Source: PALSA-1004 sp041483135 (GTDB taxonomy: Bacteria; Pseudomonadota; Gammaproteobacteria; Burkholderiales; SG8-41). From it: DNA of 64,000 nt. Of the stretch, positions 52,068 through 62,000 are shown in pieces. The stretch spans positions 62,001 through 126,000 of the forward strand of contig JBGPFE010000002.1 of the NCBI GenBank assembly GCA_041483135.1, given 5' to 3'. A program made the translations under genes and the position numbers. The notes beneath the pieces were generated by a model. That model searched no databases and was not told where the DNA came from. It saw only the letters and a program-made list of their open reading frames with translations. Every line of letters starts with the position of its first letter. Positions within the stretch are counted from its first letter, which is position 1.

Positions 52068-53795
52068 ATGAAATGGAATGTCGGAACCAAGATAGGCGCG
52101 GGGTTTGGCCTGGCGCTGGCGATTTTTGTGATCGTCGGGGCGGTTTCCTACCGCAGCACGACCGAATTGATCGAGGCGGCCGAGCAACGCACGCACACCT
52201 ACGAGGTGCTGAGTCGGCTCGCGGAGACGGAGTCGCTGGCGGGGGACGCGCAAAATGGCGTGCGAGGCTACGCTATCACCGGAGAAGAGAGGTATCTCGA
52301 ACCGTATCAGGTCGCGCTGGTGAGGATCGACAAGGTTATCCAGGAGATTCGAAAACTGACGGAGGACAACCCGCGCCAGCAGCGGCGCCTCGACGCGCTC
52401 GAACCGCTCGTCAAAAGTCGACTCAACTTCGCCAAGGAAGAGGTCGATACCATTCGGGCCAAAGGTCCAGAGGCTGGCATCCAACTCGTCAAGACCGGCA
52501 AGGGCCGGACGCTCACGAATGAAATCCGCAAGGTCATGGGCCAGATGGAAAGCGAAGAAAAAGATTTGCTAAAGCAACGGGCGGAGGCCGCACAGGCCGA
52601 TGCGCAAAACGCGCAGCGGACCATCGTGCTGGGTACGCTCGCAGCGTTGATGCTCGCGGCACTGGCGGGATTCATGCTCACGCGCGACATTGCGCGACCG
52701 CTCCAGGAACTTACCGCCGTCGCCGAACGGATCACCGTCGGTGATCTGAGCGTCAATGTGCCGGCTGATACGCGGAGCGACGAAGTGGGGGTGCTGGCAC
52801 GGACGTTCGACCGCATGACGCAGTCTCTGCGCGCAATGGCCGGTGCGGCCGCGCAGATCGCCGCCGGCGATCTGCGCTTGACCATCAAGCCCCAATCCCC
52901 CGATGACGTTTTGGGCAACGCCTTTGCGCGCATGGCCGAGAATCTGCGCGACCAGATTCGCGGGCTGGTCGAAGCCGCGAATGTGCTGGGCTCGGCCGCG
53001 AGCGAGATCGTCGCCTCCACCACCCAGCTTGCCTCCAGCGCCAGCGAATCCGCCGCGGCGGTGAGCGAGACCACCACCACGGTGGAAGAAGTCCGGCAAA
53101 CGGCGCAAGTAGCGAGCCAGAAGGCCAAAAATGTTTCCGACAGCGCGCAGAAGGCAGCGCAGATTTCCCAGAGCGGGCGCAAGTCCACCGAGGACGTAGT
53201 GGCGGGCATCAACCGCATCCGCCTGCAGATGGAGGCGATTGCCGCGAGTATGGTGCGGCTCTCCGAGCAGAGTCAGGCCATCGGCCAGATCATGGCCTCC
53301 GTGGAAGACCTGGCCGCGCAGTCGAACCTGCTGGCGGTCAACGCCGCCATCGAGGCGGCCAAAGCGGGCGAGCACGGCAAGGGATTTGGCGTGGTGGCGC
53401 AGGAGGTCAAGAGTCTGGCCGAGCAATCGCGGCAGGCGACCAACCAGGTGCGCACGATCCTTGGCGACATCCAGAAGGCGACGGCGGCGGCGGTGCTGGC
53501 GACCGAGCAGGGCGGCAAGGCGGTGGAAGCGGGAGCCAAGCAAACCGAAGTGGCGGGCGAGTCGATCCAGGCGCTGGCTAGCAGCGTGACGGAGGCGGCG
53601 CAGGCGGCGACGCAGATCGCGGCCTCCAGCCAGCAGCAGTTGGTGGGGGTGGACCAGGTGGCGGCGGCGATGGAGAGCATCAAGCAGGCGAGCACCCAGA
53701 ATGTGGCGAGCGCCACACAGTTGGAGACCGCGGCGCGCAACCTCGATCAGCTCGGTCAGCGGCTCAAGCAAATGGTCGAGCGCTATAAAGTGTAG
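52068..53795 (+). CDS. methyl-accepting chemotaxis protein with CHASE3-like sensor (WspA-type position)
   Basis: 575 residues. TM1 lies at about 9-30, a helical periplasmic domain at 35-185 resembles CHASE3 (AQNGVRGYAITGEERYLEPY), and TM2 lies at about 188-206. HAMP follows (RPLQELTAVAERITVGDLSV), with a second HAMP-like stretch ending near 310. The signalling domain holds the conserved tip VEDLAAQSNLLAVNAAIEAA followed by KAGEHGKGFGVVAQEVKSLA. No C-terminal CheR-binding pentapeptide is seen. The ligand is unknown; Wsp receptors respond to surface contact or envelope stress. Confidence 0.92.
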   Translation: MKWNVGTKIGAGFGLALAIFVIVGAVSYRSTTELIEAAEQRTHTYEVLSRLAETESLAGDAQNGVRGYAITGEERYLEPYQVALVRIDKVIQEIRKLTEDNPRQQRRLDALEPLVKSRLNFAKEEVDTIRAKGPEAGIQLVKTGKGRTLTNEIRKVMGQMESEEKDLLKQRAEAAQADAQNAQRTIVLGTLAALMLAALAGFMLTRDIARPLQELTAVAERITVGDLSVNVPADTRSDEVGVLARTFDRMTQSLRAMAGAAAQIAAGDLRLTIKPQSPDDVLGNAFARMAENLRDQIRGLVEAANVLGSAASEIVASTTQLASSASESAAAVSETTTTVEEVRQTAQVASQKAKNVSDSAQKAAQISQSGRKSTEDVVAGINRIRLQMEAIAASMVRLSEQSQAIGQIMASVEDLAAQSNLLAVNAAIEAAKAGEHGKGFGVVAQEVKSLAEQSRQATNQVRTILGDIQKATAAAVLATEQGGKAVEAGAKQTEVAGESIQALASSVTEAAQAATQIAASSQQQLVGVDQVAAAMESIKQASTQNVASATQLETAARNLDQLGQRLKQMVERYKV

Positions 53796-53809
53796 AAAGC
53801 AAAATCTCG

Positions 53810-56116
53810 ATGAGCACCAAGGACGACGAATTCCTCAAAGAGCTGCGCGCAACCTTCAAGGTCGAGGCCGAGGAGCATTTGCAGGCGATCGCGGCGGGCC
53901 TGCTGGAACTGGAGAAAGTACCTGCGCCCAAAGTGCAACGCCGCCTCGTCGAGACGGTGTTCCGCGCCGCGCACAGTTTGAAAGGCGCCGCACGGGCGGT
54001 GGATTTCACCGAGATCGAGTCGCTGTGCCAGTCGCTGGAAGACGTGTTCGCCACCTGGAAGCGACAGGAAAGCGGCCCGTCTCCCAAAGTGCTGGACACG
54101 CTGCACCGTGCGCTCGATGCCATCACCGCCGCCATGACGACGCCTGACGTGTCGCGCGACAAGGACCCGCAGTACGACGTGTCGTTGCTCGAGCAGTCCC
54201 TGCGCCAGTCAGCAACTTCCGCGCCGACGCTGCTTCAGGAACCGGTTGACGTCAGGCTTTCCAGTACCGTGCCCGCGCCGGCGGCAGCCGGTCCGCCCGT
54301 GGAGCCGGCCGCGACCGAAAGAAGTTTGCCCGAACAAACCGTGCGTATCGCCGTCGCCAAGCTGGACGCGCGGCTGCTGGCGGCGGAGGAGATGCTGACG
54401 GTGAAACTGACCACCGGTCAGCGGGCGGCCGATTTGCGTGAGCTGGCCGACCGGTGTGACGCCTGGAGGAAGGAGTGGGCCGCGGTTGAGCCGGAAGTGC
54501 GCGTACTCCATCAGACGCTCGATCAGCCGGCGCCCGCCGGTGCAGCGCACCGACCGGTCTCGGAGCTCGCCCGGCTGCTGGAATTTTTCGAGGGCAGCCT
54601 CGACCAGCTCAAATCACTCGAAAACAAAGTTGCGGCGCTCAACGGGGCGGCGGAGCAGGACTGCCACATCGTCGGCAAGCTCGTGGACGATCTGCTGGAG
54701 GATTCCAAGAAGCTGCTCCTGCTGCCGTTTGCCACGCTCGCCGCGTCTTTCCCGAAACTGGTGCGCGATCTCTGCCGCGATCAGGGCAAGGAAGCCGATC
54801 TCACGATCCGTGGCGAGGAAGTCGAGATCGACAAGCGCGTTCTGGAAGAGATGAAAGACCCGCTCATCCATCTGCTGCGCAACTGCATCGATCATGGCGT
54901 CGAGACGTCCGAACAGCGCAGCCGGCTGGGCAAGCCGTCCCGCGCCACGATCACGCTCGCCGTGTCCCAGATAAACGGCAGCAAGGTGGAGCTTCGCGTG
55001 TCCGACGACGGCACGGGCATCGACACCGACAAGGTGAAGGAGTCAGCGGTGAAACACGGCCTCATCTCGGCGGAAGAAGCACGCCAGCTCGGCGACGCCG
55101 AGGCGCGGGCGCTGGTTTTCCAGCCCGAGGTGTCCACCAGTCCGATCATCACGCGCTTGTCCGGCCGCGGGCTAGGTCTCGCAATCGTGCGGGAGAAGGC
55201 TGAAAAGCTGGGCGGCGGGGTCTCCGTCGAGAGTGAGCCGCGCCGCGGGACCAGCATCCGCATCGTGCTGCCGGCTATGCTCGCGACATTCCGAGGTATT
55301 CTGATCGAGGCAGAGGGGCGGCAGTTTGTGGTGCCGACCGTCCATGTCGAGCGCGTGGCGCGCCCGAAGCCGGAGGACATTCAAACCGTCGAAGGCCGCG
55401 AAACCATCTCGTTAAGCGGGCGCGCCGTCGCCCTGGTGCAGCTGGCCGAGGTGCTGGAACTGCCGCGTCCGGCGCGAAACGGCGAACCGCCCGCAGCCGC
55501 TCCGGTCGTCGTTCTCGGCGCCGGCGAGCAACGCATCGCGTTCGCGGTGGACGCTGTGCTGGACGAACAGGAGGTGCTGGTCAAACCGCTGCGCAAGCCG
55601 CTCGCGCGCGTGCGCAACCTCGCCGGGGCCACCGTGCTCGGCTCCGGCCAGGTTGCGCCCATTCTCAACGTGGCCGACTTGCTGAAATCCGCCCGGAAGA
55701 CGGCTGGTGCAGCGGCGCGCCTGGCCACCGCGACGAAGCCGGCGGAAGCCGAGGCCAAGTCGATCCTCGTCGTGGAAGATTCGATCACGTCCCGCATGCT
55801 GCTGAAAAGCATCCTGGAATCGGCCGGCTACAAAGTGAAAACCGCAGTGGACGGGGCGGAAGCGTTCACCCTGTTGCGCACGGAACACTTCGATCTGGTC
55901 GTCTCCGACGTGGAAATGCCGCGCGTGAACGGGTTTGACCTGACGGCGAAGATTCGCGCCGACAAGAAACTCGCGGAGTTGCCGGTGGTGTTGGTGACCG
56001 CGCTGGAAACGCGCGAAGATCGCGAGCGCGGCATCGACGTCGGCGCTGATGCTTATATTGTCAAGAGCAGTTTTGATCAAAGCAACCTGCTCGAAACCGT
56101 GCGGCGGCTCGCTTAA
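53810..56116 (+). CDS. hybrid chemotaxis kinase CheA-REC (WspE-type)
   Basis: 768 residues. The Hpt domain carries the phospho-acceptor His55 (AAHSLKGAARAVDF). Next come a dimerisation/linker part, the HATPase domain with N box (LLRNCIDHGVETSEQRSRLG), G1 (SDDGTGID) and G2 (RLSGRGLGLAIV), a CheW-like regulatory domain, and a C-terminal receiver with Asp700 (LVVSDVEMPRVNG). Fusion of the receiver to CheA is the WspE pattern; its role is likely a phosphate sink or tuning of the output. cheB follows 27 bases later. Confidence 0.94.
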   Translation: MSTKDDEFLKELRATFKVEAEEHLQAIAAGLLELEKVPAPKVQRRLVETVFRAAHSLKGAARAVDFTEIESLCQSLEDVFATWKRQESGPSPKVLDTLHRALDAITAAMTTPDVSRDKDPQYDVSLLEQSLRQSATSAPTLLQEPVDVRLSSTVPAPAAAGPPVEPAATERSLPEQTVRIAVAKLDARLLAAEEMLTVKLTTGQRAADLRELADRCDAWRKEWAAVEPEVRVLHQTLDQPAPAGAAHRPVSELARLLEFFEGSLDQLKSLENKVAALNGAAEQDCHIVGKLVDDLLEDSKKLLLLPFATLAASFPKLVRDLCRDQGKEADLTIRGEEVEIDKRVLEEMKDPLIHLLRNCIDHGVETSEQRSRLGKPSRATITLAVSQINGSKVELRVSDDGTGIDTDKVKESAVKHGLISAEEARQLGDAEARALVFQPEVSTSPIITRLSGRGLGLAIVREKAEKLGGGVSVESEPRRGTSIRIVLPAMLATFRGILIEAEGRQFVVPTVHVERVARPKPEDIQTVEGRETISLSGRAVALVQLAEVLELPRPARNGEPPAAAPVVVLGAGEQRIAFAVDAVLDEQEVLVKPLRKPLARVRNLAGATVLGSGQVAPILNVADLLKSARKTAGAAARLATATKPAEAEAKSILVVEDSITSRMLLKSILESAGYKVKTAVDGAEAFTLLRTEHFDLVVSDVEMPRVNGFDLTAKIRADKKLAELPVVLVTALETREDRERGIDVGADAYIVKSSFDQSNLLETVRRLA

Positions 56117-56143
56117 ACGAATGGCCCCTGGACTGAACCCCAC

Positions 56144-57229
56144 ATGAACGAACGCAAGATCAACGTGCTGGTGGCGGATGACTCGAAAGTGACGCGCATG
56201 TTCCTCGTTCATCTCCTGGAATCGGATCCGCAAATTTGTGTCATCGGCGCAGTCAATGATGGCCAGGCCGCGCTCGACTTCCTCCAAGAGAATAAACCCG
56301 ACGTAGTGCTCATGGACATCCACATGCCGCGGCTTGACGGCTTCGAAGCGACGCGCTGCATCATGGAGACACAACCGGTGCCGATCATCATTTGCACCGC
56401 CACCACGGACCCCAAGGAGGTCGCAACCACGTTCCGCTCAATGGAGGCCGGGGCGGTTGCATGCATCGAGAAACCGATCGGTCGCGAACATACCGACTTT
56501 GACGCGATGGTCACGAACCTGCTGCAAACGGTGAAATTGATGTCCGAAGTCAAGGTAGTGCGTCGCTGGCCCCGGTCACGGCTGGCTCCTCTTCCGGCAC
56601 CCGTTGCACGTCCTGCGGAGTTGAGGCCTGCATCCGCGGCGGTCAAGCTGATCGGCATGGGCGCGTCCACCGGCGGTCCGCCGGTCCTGCAAACCGTCCT
56701 CGCGAGCCTGCCGAAGGATTTTCCGGTGCCCATCCTCATCGTTCAGCACATTGCGCGCGGTTTTCTGCCCGGCATGGCCGAGTGGCTGAACCAGACCACC
56801 GGCATGCAGATACACGTTGCTTCGTACGGAACTTGCCCGCTGCCCGGCCACGTGTATCTGGCGCCCGACGATTTCCACATGGGCATCAGCGCGAGTGGGC
56901 GTATTCTCCTGACCAAAGAGGAGCCGGAGAACGGCCTGCGGCCCGCCGTATCGTTTTTGTTTCGTACGCTGGCCGAAGTATGCGGCCCGAATGCGCTGGG
57001 CGTGTTGCTCACTGGCATGGGCAAGGACGGCGCTGCCGAATTGAAGCTGATGAAAGACAAAGGCGCTGTCACGATCGCGCAAGACCGGGAAAGCTCGGTG
57101 GTGCACGGCATGCCGGGCGAGGCTATCGAGGCGGGCGGCGCCATGCATGTGTTGTCGGCCGACAATATCCCCGCTGCACTCATCGCCCTGGTCAATCGCA
57201 AAACCATTACCTGTGAGACTAAATTATGA
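56144..57229 (+). CDS. chemotaxis methylesterase CheB (WspF-type)
   Basis: 361 residues. The receiver has Asp58 (VVLMDIHMPRLDG). After a linker of about 40 residues the esterase domain carries Ser175 (MGASTGGPPVLQT), the His in IVQHIARGFLPGMAEWLN and Asp in LTGMGKDGA. It removes methyl groups added by CheR and provides adaptation. ATGA overlap with the next gene couples it to a histidine kinase rather than to a WspR-like cyclase. Confidence 0.94.
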   Translation: MNERKINVLVADDSKVTRMFLVHLLESDPQICVIGAVNDGQAALDFLQENKPDVVLMDIHMPRLDGFEATRCIMETQPVPIIICTATTDPKEVATTFRSMEAGAVACIEKPIGREHTDFDAMVTNLLQTVKLMSEVKVVRRWPRSRLAPLPAPVARPAELRPASAAVKLIGMGASTGGPPVLQTVLASLPKDFPVPILIVQHIARGFLPGMAEWLNQTTGMQIHVASYGTCPLPGHVYLAPDDFHMGISASGRILLTKEEPENGLRPAVSFLFRTLAEVCGPNALGVLLTGMGKDGAAELKLMKDKGAVTIAQDRESSVVHGMPGEAIEAGGAMHVLSADNIPAALIALVNRKTITCETKL

Positions 57230-58530
57230 GCACGATCGTACAGGTCCCCGGCCCACCGGTGAAAATCCTGATCGCGGAAGACAGTCCCACCCAGGCCCAA
57301 CGGCTCCAGCATATTCTCGAACAACAGGGCTATCAGGTCAGGGTTGCCGCCAACGGCCACCTCGCGCTTGAAGCGATGCAGCACTTCACGCCCGCGCTCA
57401 TCATCAGCGACGTGGTTATGCCCGAAATGGACGGCTACGAACTCTCCCGCCGGGTCAAAGCGGATCCCAGCCTCGGCGATATCCCAGTCATCCTGGTCAC
57501 CACTCTGTCTGATCCACAGGATGTGATCCGCGGGCTGGAGTGCCGGGCCGATAATTTCGTCCTCAAGCCGTATGATGAGCATTACTTGCTGAGCCGCGTG
57601 CAGTTTGTGCTCGTCAACCGCGAGATGCACCGAGCCGAGCAGGGGAACATGGGCGTGGAGATTTTTTTCAACGGGCAGAAACATTTCATCACAGCCGACC
57701 GCTTGCAGATACTCAACCTGCTGCTGTCCACCTACGACGCCGCCATTCAGCGCAATAAGGAACTCAACCGCAGCCAGGAAGAACTCCAGCTGATCAACGC
57801 CAAGCTTGAGGCCGCCAATAAGGAGCTTGAAAGTTTCAGTTATTCGGTTTCGCACGATCTGCGGGGACCGCTCCGTGCCATTGACGGGTACTCCCAGATT
57901 CTCGAAGAGGATCACGCGGCAGGCCTCGATGAAGAAGGCCGCCGTTTGCTCGGTGTGATTCGTGACAGCAGCCAGAAGATGGGCGCATTGATCGACGACT
58001 TGCTCGCATTCTCGCGGCTCGGGCGCAAAGCCATGACGGCGGCCGAAGTCAATATGAATGCGCTGGTCAAGGAGATTTTGCGGGAACTCCAGGCTGGCAG
58101 CGGCGCTAAATTACCACCGCGAATGACGGTTGCGGACCTTCCTCCGGCATGGGGTGACCGCACTTTATTGAAACAGGTGTGGATCAATTTGCTGTCGAAT
58201 GCGATCAAGTTCGCCGGCACGAAAGACGCGCCGGCCATCGCGGTCTGCGGGAATATCGATGGGACTGAGCACGTCTACAGCGTAAAGGATGGCGGCGTCG
58301 GATTCGACATGAAGTATTACAACAAACTGTTCGGTGTGTTTCAGCGCTTACACAGCCAGGACGAATTTCCGGGTACCGGCGTCGGGCTTGCCATCGTGCG
58401 GCGCGTCGTCACGCGGCATGGCGGCCGGGTGTGGGCGGAAGGAAAAATTAACGAGGGCGCGACATTTTATTTCGCGCTGCCCCGAAACGAAACTCAGGGA
58501 GAAGAGCATGGACGTGATGCAACAGGTTGA
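57226..58530 (+). CDS. receiver-histidine kinase hybrid (REC-HisKA-HATPase)
   Basis: 434 residues with no membrane segment. Receiver Asp62 (LIISDVVMPEMDG), then a central stretch and a coiled coil (about 175-200), HisKA with His210 (SYSVSHDLRGPLRAIDG), and HATPase with N box (NLLSNAIKFAG), VKDGGVGFDM and GTGVGLAIVRRV. It could be a target of the Wsp-like CheA through its receiver and relay to the next small receiver. ATGA overlap with cheB argues for a single operon. Confidence 0.93.
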   Translation: MSTIVQVPGPPVKILIAEDSPTQAQRLQHILEQQGYQVRVAANGHLALEAMQHFTPALIISDVVMPEMDGYELSRRVKADPSLGDIPVILVTTLSDPQDVIRGLECRADNFVLKPYDEHYLLSRVQFVLVNREMHRAEQGNMGVEIFFNGQKHFITADRLQILNLLLSTYDAAIQRNKELNRSQEELQLINAKLEAANKELESFSYSVSHDLRGPLRAIDGYSQILEEDHAAGLDEEGRRLLGVIRDSSQKMGALIDDLLAFSRLGRKAMTAAEVNMNALVKEILRELQAGSGAKLPPRMTVADLPPAWGDRTLLKQVWINLLSNAIKFAGTKDAPAIAVCGNIDGTEHVYSVKDGGVGFDMKYYNKLFGVFQRLHSQDEFPGTGVGLAIVRRVVTRHGGRVWAEGKINEGATFYFALPRNETQGEEHGRDATG

Positions 58531-58948
58531 GATTCTGCTGGTGGAGGACAACAAGACCGACGCCGAACTCACCATACGCGCGCTCAAGAAAAATAACCTC
58601 GCCAACAACCTGGTGTGGATGAAGGACGGAGCCGAGGCGCTGGATTTTATTTTCTGCGAAGGCGATCACGCCGGGCGCGACAGCAGTTTGCCGAAACTGA
58701 TACTGCTGGATTTGAAGCTGCCCAAGGTAGACGGAATCGAAGTGTTGAGCCGGCTCAAATCCGACGCGCGCACGAAAATGATCCCGGTGGTGATGGTGAC
58801 TTCGTCGGCCGAGGAGCGCGATATCGTCGAGAGCTACCAGCTCGGCGTCAACAGCTATCTGGTCAAGCCGGTGGACTTCAAGCAGTTCATTGACGTGATA
58901 TCGCACGCCGGGATGTATTGGGCGGTGCTTAACAAGACCCCGCATTAG
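58508..58948 (+). CDS. single-domain response regulator (Rcp1-like)
   Basis: 146 residues with receiver Asp68 (LILLDLKLPKVDG), Lys near 121 (SYLVKPVDF) and the acidic pair VEDNKTDAELTIRALKK, resembling the Rcp1 receiver class that pairs with histidine kinases of the preceding type. Start ATG 58508 lies inside the 3' end of the kinase gene. No output domain, so it probably passes phosphate on by protein contact. Confidence 0.9.
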   Translation: MDVMQQVEILLVEDNKTDAELTIRALKKNNLANNLVWMKDGAEALDFIFCEGDHAGRDSSLPKLILLDLKLPKVDGIEVLSRLKSDARTKMIPVVMVTSSAEERDIVESYQLGVNSYLVKPVDFKQFIDVISHAGMYWAVLNKTPH

Positions 58949-59010
58949 AACCTGCCCCATGGGTTCGGAACGAACATCAATGAAGCAGCGGCCTCTCGAG
59001 GAAGGCGCTT

Positions 59011-62000
59011 ATGGCGTCACGGCTTAAAGTCCTGATTGTCGAAGACGTATCTACCGACGCCGAGCTCGAGTTGCGCGAGCTCAAGAAAGCGGGCATCGAT
59101 TACACCGCGGTCCGTGTTGACACCAAACGCGGGTTCCTGAGCCATCTCGAGGAGTTCGCGCCCGATATCATTCTCTCCGACTACACGATGCCTGAATTTG
59201 ACGGTTTGGCTGCACTCGATCTCGCGCACGAAAAGTGCCCGGATACACCGTTCATCTTTATCTCGGGCACGATCGGCGAGGAGGTCGCGATCGAGTCGTT
59301 GAAACGCGGCGCCGTCGACTACATCCTGAAGACCAACTTGAAGCGGTTGGGGCCCGCGGTGGAGCGTGCGCTGCAGGACGTCACGGAGCGGCGCGCGCGG
59401 TTGAGCGCCGAACGCCAGCTCAACGAAGCCCGCGTACGCTTCGAGTTGTTCATGCGTTACCTGCCGGGGGCGGCGTTCATCAAGGACTGGCGGGGCCGCT
59501 ACCAGTTCGTGAACTGGTCGTGGGAGGAAATCCGGGGCAGGGAAATGGCGGAGGTGCTCGGCCGCACCGACGGCAACCTGTGGCCGGAACTTGCCGCGCA
59601 GTTCGAAAGCAGCGAGCAACTGGTGCTCGACAGGAACGATGCGTTGCGGAGCATCGAGACGTTTCCGCGGCTGGACGGCGTGCATCATTATCTCGTCCAC
59701 AGATTTCCGATCCTCGATCGCGACGGGCGCCCCATGCTGGTGGGTGGCATTGCCATTGATTTCACCGACCGGATGCAGCTGGAGGCCAAGCTGCTGGAAC
59801 GCGAGGCGGGTCTGCATCGCGCCCAGCTTATGGCGAAACTTGCACATGTGATCACGGGGCCGGACGGGTCGTTCGAGAGCTGGTCCGAATCCCTACCGCA
59901 GCTGACAGGGCTGGATGCCGCACAGATGCCCAGTAGCATTCACGAGTGGCTGGACATCCTGCATCCGGAAGATCGCGATCGTGTCCGCGCTGCGGTCATC
60001 AATGCCGGCGTCACCGGCGCTCAGGTGGAAATCGAATACCGGCTGCGGCGTAAAGACGGCGCGTGGGCTGACGTACGGCAAACGATCGAGCCGTTAACAA
60101 AAGAGCACAACGCGGGCGACCGCATTCGCTGGTTCAACACTTTTCAGGACGTGAGCGAGCAGAAGCGTGCGCAGGAAAAGATCGCGCGGCTCAACCGCAT
60201 CCACGCTGTGTTAAGCGGCATCAACACGCTGATCGTCCGCGTGCGCGACCGCCATGAACTCTTCAACGAGGCGTGCCGGATCGCTGTCGAGCACGGGCAG
60301 TTCGGCATGGTGTGGATCGGATTGCTCAATCGGGAGGAGCAAGAAGTACAGACCGTTGCCCACCATGGTTTTCCAAGCGATTTCGCAGAAATAAGTTTTT
60401 CACTTCAAGATGAGAACATCGAACAATGTTACCCGGTAGTTCGGGTTATTTCGGAGGGACAACCATTTTATGATAACAACATCGACAGCCAACCTGGGTT
60501 GAATCCGATAAGACAAGCGGCAGTAGCGCTCGGATACCGGTCGCTTGCTGTCCTGCCGCTTGCAATCGAAAAGGCCGGTGTCGGCGCAATGTTCTTATAT
60601 GCGAAGGAGCCCGGATTTTTCGACAACGCAGAAATTATTTTGTTGACCGAACTGGCGGGTGACATTTCGTTCGCACTCGAGAACATTCGCAAGGAGGAAA
60701 AACTCGCCCGCCTGAGCCGCATACAGGCGGTCATGAGCAACATCAACGCCTTGATCGTGCGCGCGCGCGATCGGGAGAAACTGTTCAGCGGGGCGTGCCG
60801 CGTCGCCGTCGAGCATGGCAAATTCGAACTCGTCTGGATAGGCACGCTCGATCCGGCGACGCAAGACGTGACACCCGTTGCCTGGGCGGGTGAGGGCGCT
60901 GAAGAGGTTACCAGAGCCAAGTCGTCCGCCCGGGACGACTCGCCACGGGGTAAAGGAGCGGTCGGGCAGGCTATCCGGGAGCGGCGCCCGGTAGTCAACA
61001 ATGACATCGCCGCCCGTGCCTTCGGCGGGCCGCGTCTGAAGGATATCCTGAGGCTGGGTTTCCGGTCGCAAATCACGCTGCCCTTGTTCGAAGGCCAGAC
61101 GGTCGTGGGGACCCTCACGATGTATGCCAGAGAGCCAAACTTCTTCGACGAGGAAGAACTCAGGCTGCTGACCGAACTTGCCGGGAACATCTCGTTCGCG
61201 CTCGAGAACATCGCCAAGGAGGTAAGGATCGCGCGGCTGGGCCGCATCCAGGCTGTCACGAGCAATATCAATTCCATGCAAGTGCGTGTCCGCGACCGTC
61301 AGGAACTGTTCAACGAGGCGTGCCGCATCGCGGTCGAGCACGGGCGTTTTCTCATGGCCTGGATCGGGCTTGTCGATCGCGATAACGCAGTCGTGAGACC
61401 GGTTGCAACGGCCGGGGATGTGCGGGATTACTTCGATACCGCGCCCACGGCGATCTTCGAAAACAAGCCTGACGGGCATGGCCTCTCCGGGCGGGCTATT
61501 CGAGCCATGAAACCAATGGTCTCGAACGACGTGAAAAACGATCCGCAACTCATTATGCGGAAAGAACTGGATGAACGCGGGATCAATTCTTTCGCGATTT
61601 GTCCTTTGATTGTCGCCGGTGAAGCAGTCGGCGTGCTGGCGCTTTACGCGGCGGAGGTCGGGGCATTTGACGAACAGGAGATGCGCCTGCTCCTCGAGCT
61701 CGCAAGTGACATTTCTTTCGCGCTCGAGCATATCGGCAAGGAGGAAAAGCTTAATTACCTGGCTTATTACGACGCTTTGACCGGTCTCCCCAACCGCACA
61801 TTGTTGATCGAGCGCTTGAGCCAGTCGCTGCAAAGGGCGAGGCGGGACGGCAACAGGGTCTCGCTGGTGCTGCGCGACCTGACGCGATTCCGCAACATCA
61901 ACGAAACACTCGGGCGCGGGGCCGGCGATACGTTGCTATGCGAATTCGCCAAGCGGTTGCAAGCCATTTCGTCCGAGGCCGGGCACGTGGCGCGCATCGG

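Noticed and set aside
57226..58530. REC-histidine kinase considered as a classic two-component sensor outside the chemosensory operon
   Set aside because: The ATGA overlap with cheB and the overlap with the next receiver gene make operon membership more likely.
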